In this document: positions 1-10,700 of the stretch, piece after piece
Numbering within the stretch: the stretch's first letter is position 1
How the letters are laid out: every line of letters starts with the position of its first letter
From: JAWPMT01 sp965267435
GTDB lineage: Bacteria; Bacteroidota; Bacteroidia; Cytophagales; Cyclobacteriaceae
NCBI GenBank assembly: GCA_965267435.1
Contig: OZ253960.1
Coordinates: 4,774,001 to 4,838,000, forward strand
Length of the DNA stretch: 64,000 nucleotides
Reading direction: 5' to 3'
Notes under the pieces: generated by a model
Told to the model about the DNA's origin: nothing
Databases searched by the model: none
What the model saw: the letters and a program-made list of their open reading frames with translations, nothing else
Program-made: the position numbers and the translations under genes

Positions 1-3000
1 GCCAAACCAAGTCTCTAGTCGACCCCGCTTCCAGTTCGTGTTGTTTGTCCAGCTGTCCCCATTGGTCTCATCGTAGATGGCAACAAGCGCCGTCGAATCG
101 AGTTTTGTATCCCCATCCAGCAACGTGCGTGCTGACACGGTGTTAGAATAGTCCGACACTACACCAGAATTGAAGGATACCCGAATTCTAGTGAAATAAG
201 TAGTCCCGTAATTAAGGCCCTCAACAGTTTGAGCGGGATTGTCATTTGCCAAACTTTGATAGGTCGCGACGATATCAGAGAAGTCGCTGTCGTCACTGAC
301 CTGCAGGGTATACCGATCAACACCGCCTTCGACTTGTTGCCAGCTAATGTTGAAAGAGCTCAAAGTCACTTCAGTAGCTTCATTAAGCACTGCGGTGCTG
401 GGAAGGATATTGACTTCATCCCCTGTGTTGTCCGTACCCACCAGATCAGACAAGTTGGTCGCACTCACGTTCACATCATACGCTCCGACTTCCAAAGGAT
501 CAATCACATCTTCTGGTAGCGTCCATGAACCATCGCCATTGTTGATGGCATCATAACTTTTCCCATCAATGAGTATGCTAATTGTGGCCGCAGGATCATC
601 GATCTCACCAGTGAGGCCAGGCGTAAAGTTGAAAGTCTCCAGCGACTCGATGGTCACAGTTGGAATGGAATTGGCACCGGCCAAGACAAGCTCATTGGTT
701 GAGTTATCTATGCCCATGTTGCCAAACGCATCCGTTGCCTCCACGACAACATTGTAGGTGCCATCTTCCAGGGGCTGTGAAACCAACGCAGTCCAAATGG
801 ACCCATCGACTACCGCCGCATACTCCTGGCCACTAACCGTCACAAGCACAGAACTGTTGCCTTCATCCACCGTCCCTGTCAGCTGAGGGGTGTTGTCGGA
901 GGAGTTTAAGGGGTCAATGGTCACAACAGGTGCTGTCGCATCAATCATCAATTCATCTTGTGTAGCGTCAGTTCCTTCGTTACCTACAGCATCAGTCGCA
1001 GCCACAGAAACATCGTAAGTGCCATCGGCCAACACGTTCTCAACTGTCAAAGTCCACGTTGCGCCATTGTTCGTAGCCTCGTACTCGACACCGTCAACAG
1101 TGACGAGGATGCTGGCAGCAGCGTCATCAATCGTTCCGGTAAGTGTGGGCGTATTATCATTCGTAGTCAATGCATCAACTGCAACTGCAGGAGCAGCGGT
1201 GTCGATCGTCAGTTCCTCCTGTGTAGCGTCAGTTCCTTCGTTGCCAACTGCATCAGTCCCAGCCACAGAAACATCGTAAGTGCCATCGGCCAGCGCGTTC
1301 TCAACTGTCACAGTCCATGTAGCGCCATTGTTCGTAGCCTCGTAATCAACACCGTCAACAGTGACGAGGATGCTGGCTGCAGCGTCATCAATCGTTCCGG
1401 TAAGTGTGGGCGTATTATCATTCGTAGTCAATGCATCAACTGCAACTGCAGGAGCAGCGGTGTCGATCGTCAGTTCATCCTGTGTAGCGTCAGTTCCTTC
1501 GTTACCTACAGCATCAGTCCCAGCTACAGCTACGTCGTAAGTGCCATCGGCCGTGGCGTTCTCAACTGTCACAGTCCATGTTGCGCCATTGTTCGTAGCC
1601 TCGTAATCGACACCGTCAACAGTGACGATGATGCTCGCCGTAGCATCGTCGATCGTTCCAGTCAAGGTAGGTGTGTTATCATTCGTCGTCAATGCATCAA
1701 CCGCAACCGCAGGAGCAGTGGTGTCGATCGTCAATTCATCCTGAGTAGCGTCAGTTCCTTCGTTGCCAACTGCGTCAGTCGCAGACACAGACACATCGTA
1801 AGTGCCATGGGCCAAAGCGTTCTCAACCGTCACAGTCCACGTTGCGCCGTTGTTCGCAGCCTCGTAATCAACACCATCAACAGTGACGATAATGCTTGCT
1901 GAAGCGTCGTTGATCGTTCCCGTCAGGGTAGGTGTGTTATCATTCGTAGTCAATGCATCGACCGCAACTGCAGGAGCAGTGGTGTCGATCGCCAATTCAT
2001 CCTGCGTAGCATCAACGCCTTCATTGCCTAAAGCGTCAGTTGCAGCAACGGATATATCGTAAGTGCCATCGGCCAAAGCATTCTCAACTGTCACAGTCCA
2101 CGATGCGCCATTGTTCGTAGCCTCGTAATCGATGCCATCAACAGTGACGATGATGCTTGCTGAAGCGTCGTCAATCGTTCCTGTCAGGGTAGGCGTGTTA
2201 TCATTCGTAGTCAATGCATCGACCGCAACTGCAGGAGCAGTGGTGTCGATCGCCAGTTCATCCTGAGTAGCGTCGTTTCCTTCGTTGCCAACTGCGTCAG
2301 TCGCAGTCACAGCAACGTCATAGGTGCCATCGGCCAAGACACCAACCGTCACAGTCCAAACAGCACCAGCATTCTCTGCCTCGTAATCGACACCGTCAAC
2401 AGTGACGATGATGCTTGCTGAGGCGTCGTTGATCGTTCCTGTCAGGGTGGGCGTATTGTCATTCGCTGTCAATGCATCAATCGTTACTGTAGGAGCCGCG
2501 GTGTCGATCGCCAATTCATCCTGCGTAGCATCAGTTCCTTCGTTACCGACACCATCAGTCGCCGCCACGGATGCACCGTAAATACCATCAGCCAGGGCAT
2601 TCTCAATTGTCACAGTCCAAACGGCGCCAGCATTCTCTGCCTCGTAATCCATCCCATCAACAGTGACGATGATGCTTGCTGAAGCGTCGTCGATCGTTCC
2701 AGTCAGGGTAGGCGTGTTATCATTCGTAGTCAATGCATCCACTGCAACTGCAGGAGCAGTGGTGTCGATCGTCAATTCATCCTGAGTAGCATCCGTTCCT
2801 TCGTTACCGACAGTGTCCGTCGCAGCTACAGAGATATCGTAAGTGCCATCAGCCAACCCATTCTCAACCGTCACAGCCCACACGGCACCGGCATTCTCGG
2901 CCTCGTAATCGATGCCATCAACAGATACGACGATGCTCGCGGCAGCGTCGTCGATTGTTCCAGTGAGGGCAGGAGTGCTGTTGCTGGTGACCAGGGAATT

Positions 3001-4419
3001 CACTGTCACCACAGGGGCGACCAAATCCAATGGCTGGACGTTCTGTATGAAGACATCAAAATCTCCCTGAGGCGAGAGCAGTAATTCCGCTTCTGAGGGA
3101 TCAAAGTCAACAGCAGATGTGTTGAACTGTCCATGAATCAGTACAGCATCTTGAGACCCCAAAGCGAGGCCTGCCGCAGACGTTTCACTGTCTCCTCCAC
3201 CTACTTGATATCCCAATTTGAAATCCCCATTGGTGTCAAGGATGGTGACGAAAATGTCTTTCTTGAATGCTGTGAAATTAGATGTCCCAACACCCGGATC
3301 GAGATCGATGGTGGCTTCAAAATCTCCAGAGAAGTAAACGTTGTTTGCGGCATCTGCCGCAATGCCCCTGGCAAAGTCCCTGTTTACCGAACCAAAAGCC
3401 TTTGCCCAGATGATTTCCAACGAACTACTGTACTTCGCCACAAAAAGGTCAAAGTCTGAACCCACCTGGGACAACAATATCCCCCCAAAATCTGCGACCG
3501 CCTTATATTCTCCTCCCAGTAGAACGTTGCCCTCACTGTCTATCGCTAGCGATGTCCCATACTGAATGTCATTGCCATTTATCGCCACATTTTCCTGAAA
3601 AGAGCCATCAGGGCCAAAGTGGACAAGAAAACCATTTTCATTGCCGCCAGTCAAGGGTGTTTGATCGAAATTAAGAACTGTTTTGAAGTAACCAGCAACA
3701 AAATAATCGCCAGTTGTTGACACAGCAATATCCAATGCTACCTGGTCGTCATTTCCCCCATAGATCCGCTCTTCGCGTTTCAGGGAACCGTCATTGCCAC
3801 TGAGGACCATGAAGTACATGTCTGTGGCCAAAGAACTGTAGGTGTTTTCGAAAATAGTGAGATCACCAGTGAATCCACCAGTCATATAGCAATCAGTACC
3901 GTCGGTATCAATTCCACCAATGTTAGCCACCCCCGAGGCATCGAAACTCTGTGCCCAATCGAAAGATCCCATCGCAACATTGTACTTAGCAGCAAATAGT
4001 GCCTGGGCCTCTGTACCAAGATTAAGGCCATCGACGGAGGCCTGCAACGTCTGGTTGTAACTCCCGGCAACAAATACATTTCCCTGAGCGTCTACCGCCA
4101 CGTTGTTGACAGCCGCCTGACTGGAAGTATTGAAGGCAATGGAGAAACGGTGGTTGCCATCAGCATCATAAGATGCCAGATAGCCTGTGGGCTGGCCACC
4201 AGCGTCGAAAATTGCTGTTCCCACACCAGGATCGAAATCTACCTGGCCCAGGAAATAACCTACTATGTATGCGTTGCCCTGATCATCGGTGGTGATATCA
4301 TTCGAGAATTGCCCCTGGGTACCCGCAAGGTCCTCATCCAGACGGAACGCCCACTGGCTACTTTGTGCGAGGCACAAAGTCGAAATCAGAAGCAGGATAA
4401 TGAAACTGGCGATTCTCAT
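1..4419 (-). CDS. Giant secreted beta-propeller/Ig-repeat surface protein, C-terminal end outside window (partial)
   Basis: The frame is open from an ATG at 4419 down to base 1 (1473 codons), and the C-terminus lies outside the window. It starts with a signal peptide ending near LCLAQ. Residues about 20-465 are propeller-like repeats with DFDPG and 'G.VFVAG' motifs. About ten Ig-like units of 87 residues follow (about 470-1330), each with a 'TPTLTGTIDDA' core and a 'DELTID' end. An FN3 domain (about 1335-1425) and the start of a leucine-rich repeat domain (AIYDETNGDSWTNNTNW) come last. The N-terminus matches the next gene downstream of it on the map (4760-13873), and the FN3-LRR region matches both neighbours, so a T9SS sorting domain beyond the edge is expected but not seen. 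Role inferred: cell-surface adhesin or matrix protein. Frame and architecture are certain; the function is not. Confidence 0.9.
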   Translation of the reverse strand, partial: MRIASFIILLLISTLCLAQSSQWAFRLDEDLAGTQGQFSNDITTDDQGNAYIVGYFLGQVDFDPGVGTAIFDAGGQPTGYLASYDADGNHRFSIAFNTSSQAAVNNVAVDAQGNVFVAGSYNQTLQASVDGLNLGTEAQALFAAKYNVAMGSFDWAQSFDASGVANIGGIDTDGTDCYMTGGFTGDLTIFENTYSSLATDMYFMVLSGNDGSLKREERIYGGNDDQVALDIAVSTTGDYFVAGYFKTVLNFDQTPLTGGNENGFLVHFGPDGSFQENVAINGNDIQYGTSLAIDSEGNVLLGGEYKAVADFGGILLSQVGSDFDLFVAKYSSSLEIIWAKAFGSVNRDFARGIAADAANNVYFSGDFEATIDLDPGVGTSNFTAFKKDIFVTILDTNGDFKLGYQVGGGDSETSAAGLALGSQDAVLIHGQFNTSAVDFDPSEAELLLSPQGDFDVFIQNVQPLDLVAPVVTVNSLVTSNSTPALTGTIDDAAASIVVSVDGIDYEAENAGAVWAVTVENGLADGTYDISVAATDTVGNEGTDATQDELTIDTTAPAVAVDALTTNDNTPTLTGTIDDASASIIVTVDGMDYEAENAGAVWTVTIENALADGIYGASVAATDGVGNEGTDATQDELAIDTAAPTVTIDALTANDNTPTLTGTINDASASIIVTVDGVDYEAENAGAVWTVTVGVLADGTYDVAVTATDAVGNEGNDATQDELAIDTTAPAVAVDALTTNDNTPTLTGTIDDASASIIVTVDGIDYEATNNGASWTVTVENALADGTYDISVAATDALGNEGVDATQDELAIDTTAPAVAVDALTTNDNTPTLTGTINDASASIIVTVDGVDYEAANNGATWTVTVENALAHGTYDVSVSATDAVGNEGTDATQDELTIDTTAPAVAVDALTTNDNTPTLTGTIDDATASIIVTVDGVDYEATNNGATWTVTVENATADGTYDVAVAGTDAVGNEGTDATQDELTIDTAAPAVAVDALTTNDNTPTLTGTIDDAAASILVTVDGVDYEATNNGATWTVTVENALADGTYDVSVAGTDAVGNEGTDATQEELTIDTAAPAVAVDALTTNDNTPTLTGTIDDAAASILVTVDGVEYEATNNGATWTLTVENVLADGTYDVSVAATDAVGNEGTDATQDELMIDATAPVVTIDPLNSSDNTPQLTGTVDEGNSSVLVTVSGQEYAAVVDGSIWTALVSQPLEDGTYNVVVEATDAFGNMGIDNSTNELVLAGANSIPTVTIESLETFNFTPGLTGEIDDPAATISILIDGKSYDAINNGDGSWTLPEDVIDPLEVGAYDVNVSATNLSDLVGTDNTGDEVNILPSTAVLNEATEVTLSSFNISWQQVEGGVDRYTLQVSDDSDFSDIVATYQSLANDNPAQTVEGLNYGTTYFTRIRVSFNSGVVSDYSNTVSARTLLDGDTKLDSTALVAIYDETNGDSWTNNTNWKRGRLETWFG
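420..3020 (-). repeat. Ten tandem Ig-like repeats, 261-bp period, coding
   Basis: The phrase encoding 'DELTID' recurs near positions 1201, 1462, 1723, 1984, 2245, 2503 and 2764. The spacing is 261 bp with one 258-bp step. More divergent units lie on both sides, near 680-940 and 2764-3020. The repeats are in frame, so the period is 87 residues with one 86-residue unit. No cysteines are conserved. The central units are clearly more alike at DNA level than the outer ones, which fits amplification from the middle of the array. Confidence 0.85.
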
Positions 4420-4759
4420 ACCAATACAATTGGAGTTTGTTGAAACGCCGGAAACGCGATAGAGACTTGATGTACTTTGAGAGAGCGGAGAGAAATGCCG
4501 AAACAAGTCTACAGGCCCTTAGTCATTTTGTGGTTTCACAACCTTGATTGGCGACGGCGCGTACGTGCTACGTTACCAATCATTTGGTGAAGGTAGACAA
4601 AATTCTTAGAAATTTTACCTTTTATCAGAAAAAATTGGCTTTTACTCATGGAAAATTCCCATTCAAGTGCGCTTTTTCCCTGTTCAATCTGACTCCAAAA
4701 TCGGGCCTGAAGCTGAGGTGTCGTTCCGAGGTATTTATGGTTCTCCTGCTTCCAATGCC
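4420..4759. other. 340-bp intergenic gap
   Basis: This gap lies between two same-strand giant genes. It holds the 5' region of the gene starting at 4419. I found no TAnnTTTG-type promoter match and no convincing terminator for the gene ending at 4760. The only structure seen is a weak AT-rich inverted repeat near 4599-4616. The short reading frames here resemble no protein I know. Confidence 0.5.
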
Positions 4760-7700
4760 CTATTTTCTCGAAATAACGAGCTTATGGGTGGCAATACCCT
4801 CCTCCCCTTGTGGACTGTACAATCTCAAGAGATAAATTCCTTCGTTGAAAGCGCTGACATCTACCTCAACCTCCTTATCGAAGCCTCTTTCAAGTGACTC
4901 CTGATAGACTGTTTTGCCATTCAAGTCTGTCATGATCAACAGAAGTTCAGACGAAGATCTCTTCGAGTATTTCACCATCAATTCATTGACGACTGGGTTT
5001 GGATAAACCTCAAGATGCTGCAAGTAATCTCTAGGTAGAGCCAATACTTCTACCAACTCTACAATGATACCGGTTTCATCGACAGTTGCTTCTAGTGTGA
5101 GGGTATTGTCTTCAAGGCCACCCTCACCAATTTCAAACTCAATGTAAGAGTTGGGGTCCATGGGTACTCCGGGATATTCGATGTTCAGCTTGTAGAACCC
5201 ATCAGGAAGGTCCGGGAAGCTCACACGGCCGTCGTCGTCTGTCTCCTTGTACGCAATTAGCTCGTATTCATCGTCTTCATTCATACCACGACCACCTGTT
5301 GCCCTTCTTCGCCGACGTAGTGAACAGCCCGCTCGCTTCACCTTTCGCCGAGTTTGCACTCTGGCCTCGTCCTCACTTTCAAAATCAGCTTCCACCAATA
5401 GATTGATCTCGTTACCACCTTTCTCAACATCGGTGGGTTTCTTTTGCATGACAAGCTGGTCGTCGAACTTCTCTCTCAAAAGAATGGTCTCGGCTTCTTC
5501 CCACAGAAAAGAACTTGAGTAATAAGTAGGCAACAGCCGCACAGAATCGACCTGGCCGCCCGATCTCGTGACCAGCAGGGTGTCTGTACGCACCGAAACC
5601 AAATAATCACCAAGAACTACATCCTTGAACTTAATTCCAGCGGAATTAATGGTTTCTACTTGTATGGTATCAAATGGACCACTCTTGGAGACTTCGTAGA
5701 GGAAGGCTTCACCTTCCCTGAGCCTGGTTTCTTTCCCATCCCCATCAAAGTAGACCGGAGAAATATCCATGTCCGTAATCGCCAAGATGGTTTGTGGTTC
5801 ACTTCGCAACTCAAGATCGGGCACTAGAGTGCTCTCTACGACCAGGGTGTAATCACCCATGTTTTCATAATTGAGGTTTTTGATCTGAAGAGAAGAGGAA
5901 TTCTCGTTGATCAATCCACCGTCGACTTTACCAACAAATTCCCACCTGTAGGTGTTGGCGCTGCCGCCGACGTCGAGATGAATGTTGTAAGTGGCGCCTT
6001 TTCTTACCCTTGCCTCTAACAGGTCACCAAATGGCTTTTGGTTCAGGTAGTTGATGGACGGAATGGTTGCATTTACCTCGAGATCTGCAAAATCCAGTAG
6101 GTTATCCGAAACATTTGGCGCCGTCAGGTCTTCCAGACGAGTCAAATCAGGAATGCCAGTAATGAAGTTTTCAGAAAGATCGAGGAACTGCAGGTTGATA
6201 ATGTCCAGCAAAGCATCGGGTACCGAACCTACCAGATTGCTGTTTTTGAGGTTTAGCTCTGTAACACGATTCTCCGACACAGTTACACCTTCCCACGTGT
6301 CGACATTGGGATTGTCAGGCCAGTCGGCTCCGTTCGTCCAAAAGTCGCCCCCCGTAGCATTATAAAGAGCAAGCAGAGCTATTCCGTCCCTTTCCAATGA
6401 ACTCACTTTAAGCGTGATCGATGAAGAGACAAGTGTTAGGTCGGGGAATTCCGCATTCGTGATCTCCACATGATACACCCCATCCTGATCAAAAGATGTC
6501 AACTCCTCCGTAAACGTGGCAACACTGCGAGCAATCCTGGTGTCATCCTTGAACCACTTGTACACGTTGCCTGTACCACTTATTTGCCGATCAAACTCGT
6601 ACGAAGTACCAATCTCCTCCAGCGTCACTATCGGCTCCAGCACTTCCCCCTGGTTGGCATATATCACTTCCGAAGCCGTGGCCTTCAGGTTTTGAAATGC
6701 GCCAAACGGTAATCTGTTAATCGTAACATCTGCGGTCTCGAGGCTAGTGAGGGCTTCGACATTCCCAATGCCTGTCAAGTCATTACTCGATAGATTGAGG
6801 TCACGGAGTAAGCCAAGCCCTGATGCTACGTCGAGGATTGCACCAGATAAGTTGTTATTTGACAGATCCAAACCTGTTACTCGTCCATCCTCGACGGTTA
6901 CGCCAAACCAGGTATCCAGCCTATCTGTCTTCCAATTGGTATTTTGTGTCCAATTATCCCCGCCAGTCTCATCATATATCGCCACCAGAGCCAGCGAGTC
7001 GACCTCGGTATTCGGGTTTGTGAGAGTTCGAGCCAATTGGGTGTTTGAGTACTCCGACACATCTCCAGATCCGTAAAGGACCTGAACACGCACATAGTAA
7101 TTGGTGCTGTACCTCAAGCCGGGCACGACAAAGAAGTTATCTCCACCAACCAACACCTGGTAGCTTGCGACAATACTGGAAAAATCCTCAAAAGCGCTGA
7201 CCTCTAATACATAACTAGCAACGCCTCCTGGCAAGGGTGACCAGGTCGCCTTGAATGAATTGATCGATATTTCCGTAGGTTCTTCGAGTGTCGCAGCTGA
7301 TGGAAGAATGCGCAGCTCGTCCCCTGTGTTGTCCGTCCCCACGAGATTAGACAAGCTTGTCGCCCTTACAACCACATCGTAGGTGTCCACATCCAAGTCG
7401 ACGATTGTACCAGCATCCAGACTCCAGGTGCCATCCCCATTGTTGACCCCAACGTACTCCTGACCATCAACTGCTACTTCGATCGTTGCGTCGGCATCAT
7501 CCACTTCACCTGAGAGTGCAGGGCTCAGTGCGAACGTCTCGAGGGAATTAATGGTCACCGTAGGCGTGACACTAGTGCCATTCAATACCAATTCATCGCT
7601 GGAGCTATCAGTCCCGACATTGCCGGCCTCGTCCGTGGCTGCAACTACCACATTGTACGTACCATCACTCAACGCATTGGTCACCTGTGCTGACCAATTC

Positions 7701-10700
7701 GCTCCATCTACGACACCAGGATAAGACTGACCATCCACGGTCACCTCAATATCTGCGTCGGAATCATCCACCGTACCGGTAATCAGTGGTGTGGCATCTG
7801 ATGAATTCAATTCATTGATAGTTACACCCGGGCTGATCTGATCGATCTCCAATTCATCGCCGGTAACATCTGAAGCGCTATTCAATGCCGCATCAGTGCT
7901 CGTCACTTCCACTTCGTTGGTCCCATTAATAACAGGGGAGAAAGCGCCGGCTGTTGGGGTATCTGAACCCGTGTCAACGGTCCAGGTGCCATCTGATGTC
8001 GTCGTGTAAGTAGCTCCCGCTACGGTAACGGTAACGGTAGAGCCCGATTCGGCCTCTCCTGATAATTCCGGAGTGTCATCATTCGTCACCAGAGGATTCA
8101 CCGTCGGGATGGCTGGGTCGGTCGTGTCGATCGTGAGTTCATTGGCGCTAACATCTGTATTGTCGCAGCCAGCCTCGGATGCCGTCACCCCAACCTCATT
8201 GGTGCCGTTCAAGTCAGGGTTAAATGTCCCGCTTATTGGTGTATCATTTTCAGTATCGATCAACCAATCCCCATTGCCGTCAGCTAAGGTTGTGTAAGTA
8301 GCTCCCGCGACCACCACAGTGAGCGCATTGCCGGCATCCGCTGTTCCAGTGATCTCCGGGGTTGGGTCGTTGGTAACTAGGAAATCGATCGTTGGGGTGG
8401 TGGGACCTGGATCTACCGTCAGCACCACTCCATCACTAGGGTTGTTGCAGTTGCCATTCACACTCATCGTCAAAGTCACCGTACCTGCCGCGATGTCTGC
8501 TGCACTGAAAGTGTAAATAGCATCTTCTGCCGTATCATCATTGAATGTGCCCGTCCCACTCGTCGTCCAAAGGATGGAATTCGCATTCGTAGCCGTTGCT
8601 GCCAGCTGGTGGGTAGAGTTGTAGCATACCAAGGCATCTGATCCCGCATCGGCTGTCGCCTCCGGATCGACCGTCAGCACAACACCATCACTCGGGTTGT
8701 TGCAGTTGCCAGCAACACTCATCGTCAAAGTCACCGTACCTGCCGCAATGTCTGCTGCACTGAAAGTGTAAATAGGATCCTCTGCTGTATCATCATTGAA
8801 AGTGCCCGTGCCACTCGTTGTCCAAAGGATGGAATTCGCGTTTGCAGCCGTTGCTGCAAGCTGGTGGGTAGAGTTGTAGCATACCAATGCATCGGAGCCC
8901 GCATCGGCTGTCGCCTCAGGGTCGATCGTTAGCACCACTCCATCACTAGGGTTGTTGCAGTTGCCAGCAACACTCATCGTCAACGTCACCGTACCTGCCG
9001 CGATGTCCGCAGCACTGAAAGTGTAAATAGGATCTTCTGCCGTATCATCATTGAAAGTGCCCGTTCCACTCGTCGTCCAAAGGATAGAGTTCGCATTCGT
9101 AGCCGTTGCCGCCAACTGGTGGGTAGAGTTGTAGCATACCAGGGCATCGGATCCCGCATCGGCTGTAGCCTCAGGATCGATCGTCAGCACAACATCACTC
9201 GAGGGATCATTGCATGTACCATCTACCGACATTGTCAAATTCACCGTTCCTGCGGCGATGTCCGCTGCACTGAAGGTGTAAATAGGATCCTCTGCCGTAT
9301 CATCATTGAAAGTGCCCGTGCCACTCGTTGTCCAAAGGATGGAATTCGCATTCGTAGCAGTGGCTGCCAGCTGGTGCGTGCTGTTGAAGCATACCAATGC
9401 ATCTGATCCCGCATCCGCCGTAGCCTCGGGATCTACCGTCAGCACCACTCCATCACTAGGGTTGTTGCAGTTGCCAGTAACACTCATCGTCAAAGTCACC
9501 GTACCTGCCGCGATGTCCGCAGCACTGAAGGTGTAAATAGGATCCTCTGCCGTATCATCATTGAATGTACCTGTCCCACTCGTCGTCCAAAGGATGGAAT
9601 TCGCATTCGTCGCCGTTGCTGCCAGCTGGTGGGTAGAGTTGTAGCATACCAATGCATCTGATCCCGCATCCGCTGTCGCCTCAGGGTCGATCGTTAGCAC
9701 CACTCCATCACTCGGGTTGTTGCAGTTGCCAGTAACACTCATCGTCAACGTAACCGTACCTGCCGCGATGTCCGCAGCACTGAAGGTGTAAATAGGATCC
9801 TCTGCTGTATCATCATTGAAAGTGCCCGTGCCACTCGTTGTCCAAAGGATGGAATTTGCGTTCGTAGCCGTTGCTGCCAGCTGGTGCGTGCGGTTGAAGC
9901 ATACCAATGCATCTGATCCCGCATCGGCTGTCGCCTCAGGGTCGATCGTTAGCACCACTCCATCACTCGGGTTGTTGCAGTTGCCAGCAACACTCATCGT
10001 CAACGTCACCGTTCCTGCGGCGATGTCCGCTGCACTGAAGGTGTAAATAGGATCCTCTGCCGTATCATCATTGAATGTACCTGTCCCACTCGTCGTCCAA
10101 AGGATGGAATTCGCATTCGTCGCCGTTGCTGCCAGCTGGTGGGTAGAGTTGTAGCATACCAATGCATCTGATCCCGCATCCGCTGTCGCCTCAGGGTCGA
10201 TCGTTAGCACCACTCCATCACTCGGGTTGTTGCAGTTGCCAGTAACACTCATCGTCAACGTAACCGTACCTGCCGCGATGTCCGCAGCACTGAAGGTGTA
10301 AATAGGATCCTCTGCTGTATCATCATTGAAAGTGCCCGTGCCACTCGTTGTCCAAAGGATGGAATTTGCGTTCGTAGCCGTTGCTGCCAGCTGGTGCGTG
10401 CTGTTGAAGCATACCAATGCATCTGATCCCGCATCGGCTGTAGCCTCAGGATCGATCGTCAGCACCACATCACTCGAGGGATCATTGCATGTACCATCTA
10501 CCGACATTGTCAAATTCACCGTTCCTGCGGCGATGTCCGCTGCACTGAAGGTGTAAATAGGATCCTCTGCCGTATCATCATTGAAAGTGCCCGTGCCACT
10601 CGTTGTCCAAAGGATGGAATTCGCATTCGTAGCCGTTGCCGCCAACTGGTGGGTAGAGTTGTAGCATACCAGGGCATCGGATCCCGCATCGGCTGTAGCC

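Noticed and set aside
958..1902. 314-codon plus-strand open frame across the Ig-repeat array
   Set aside because: It is the antisense shadow of the minus-strand repeats: it repeats with the same 261-bp period, is Ser/Arg/Val-rich and resembles no protein.
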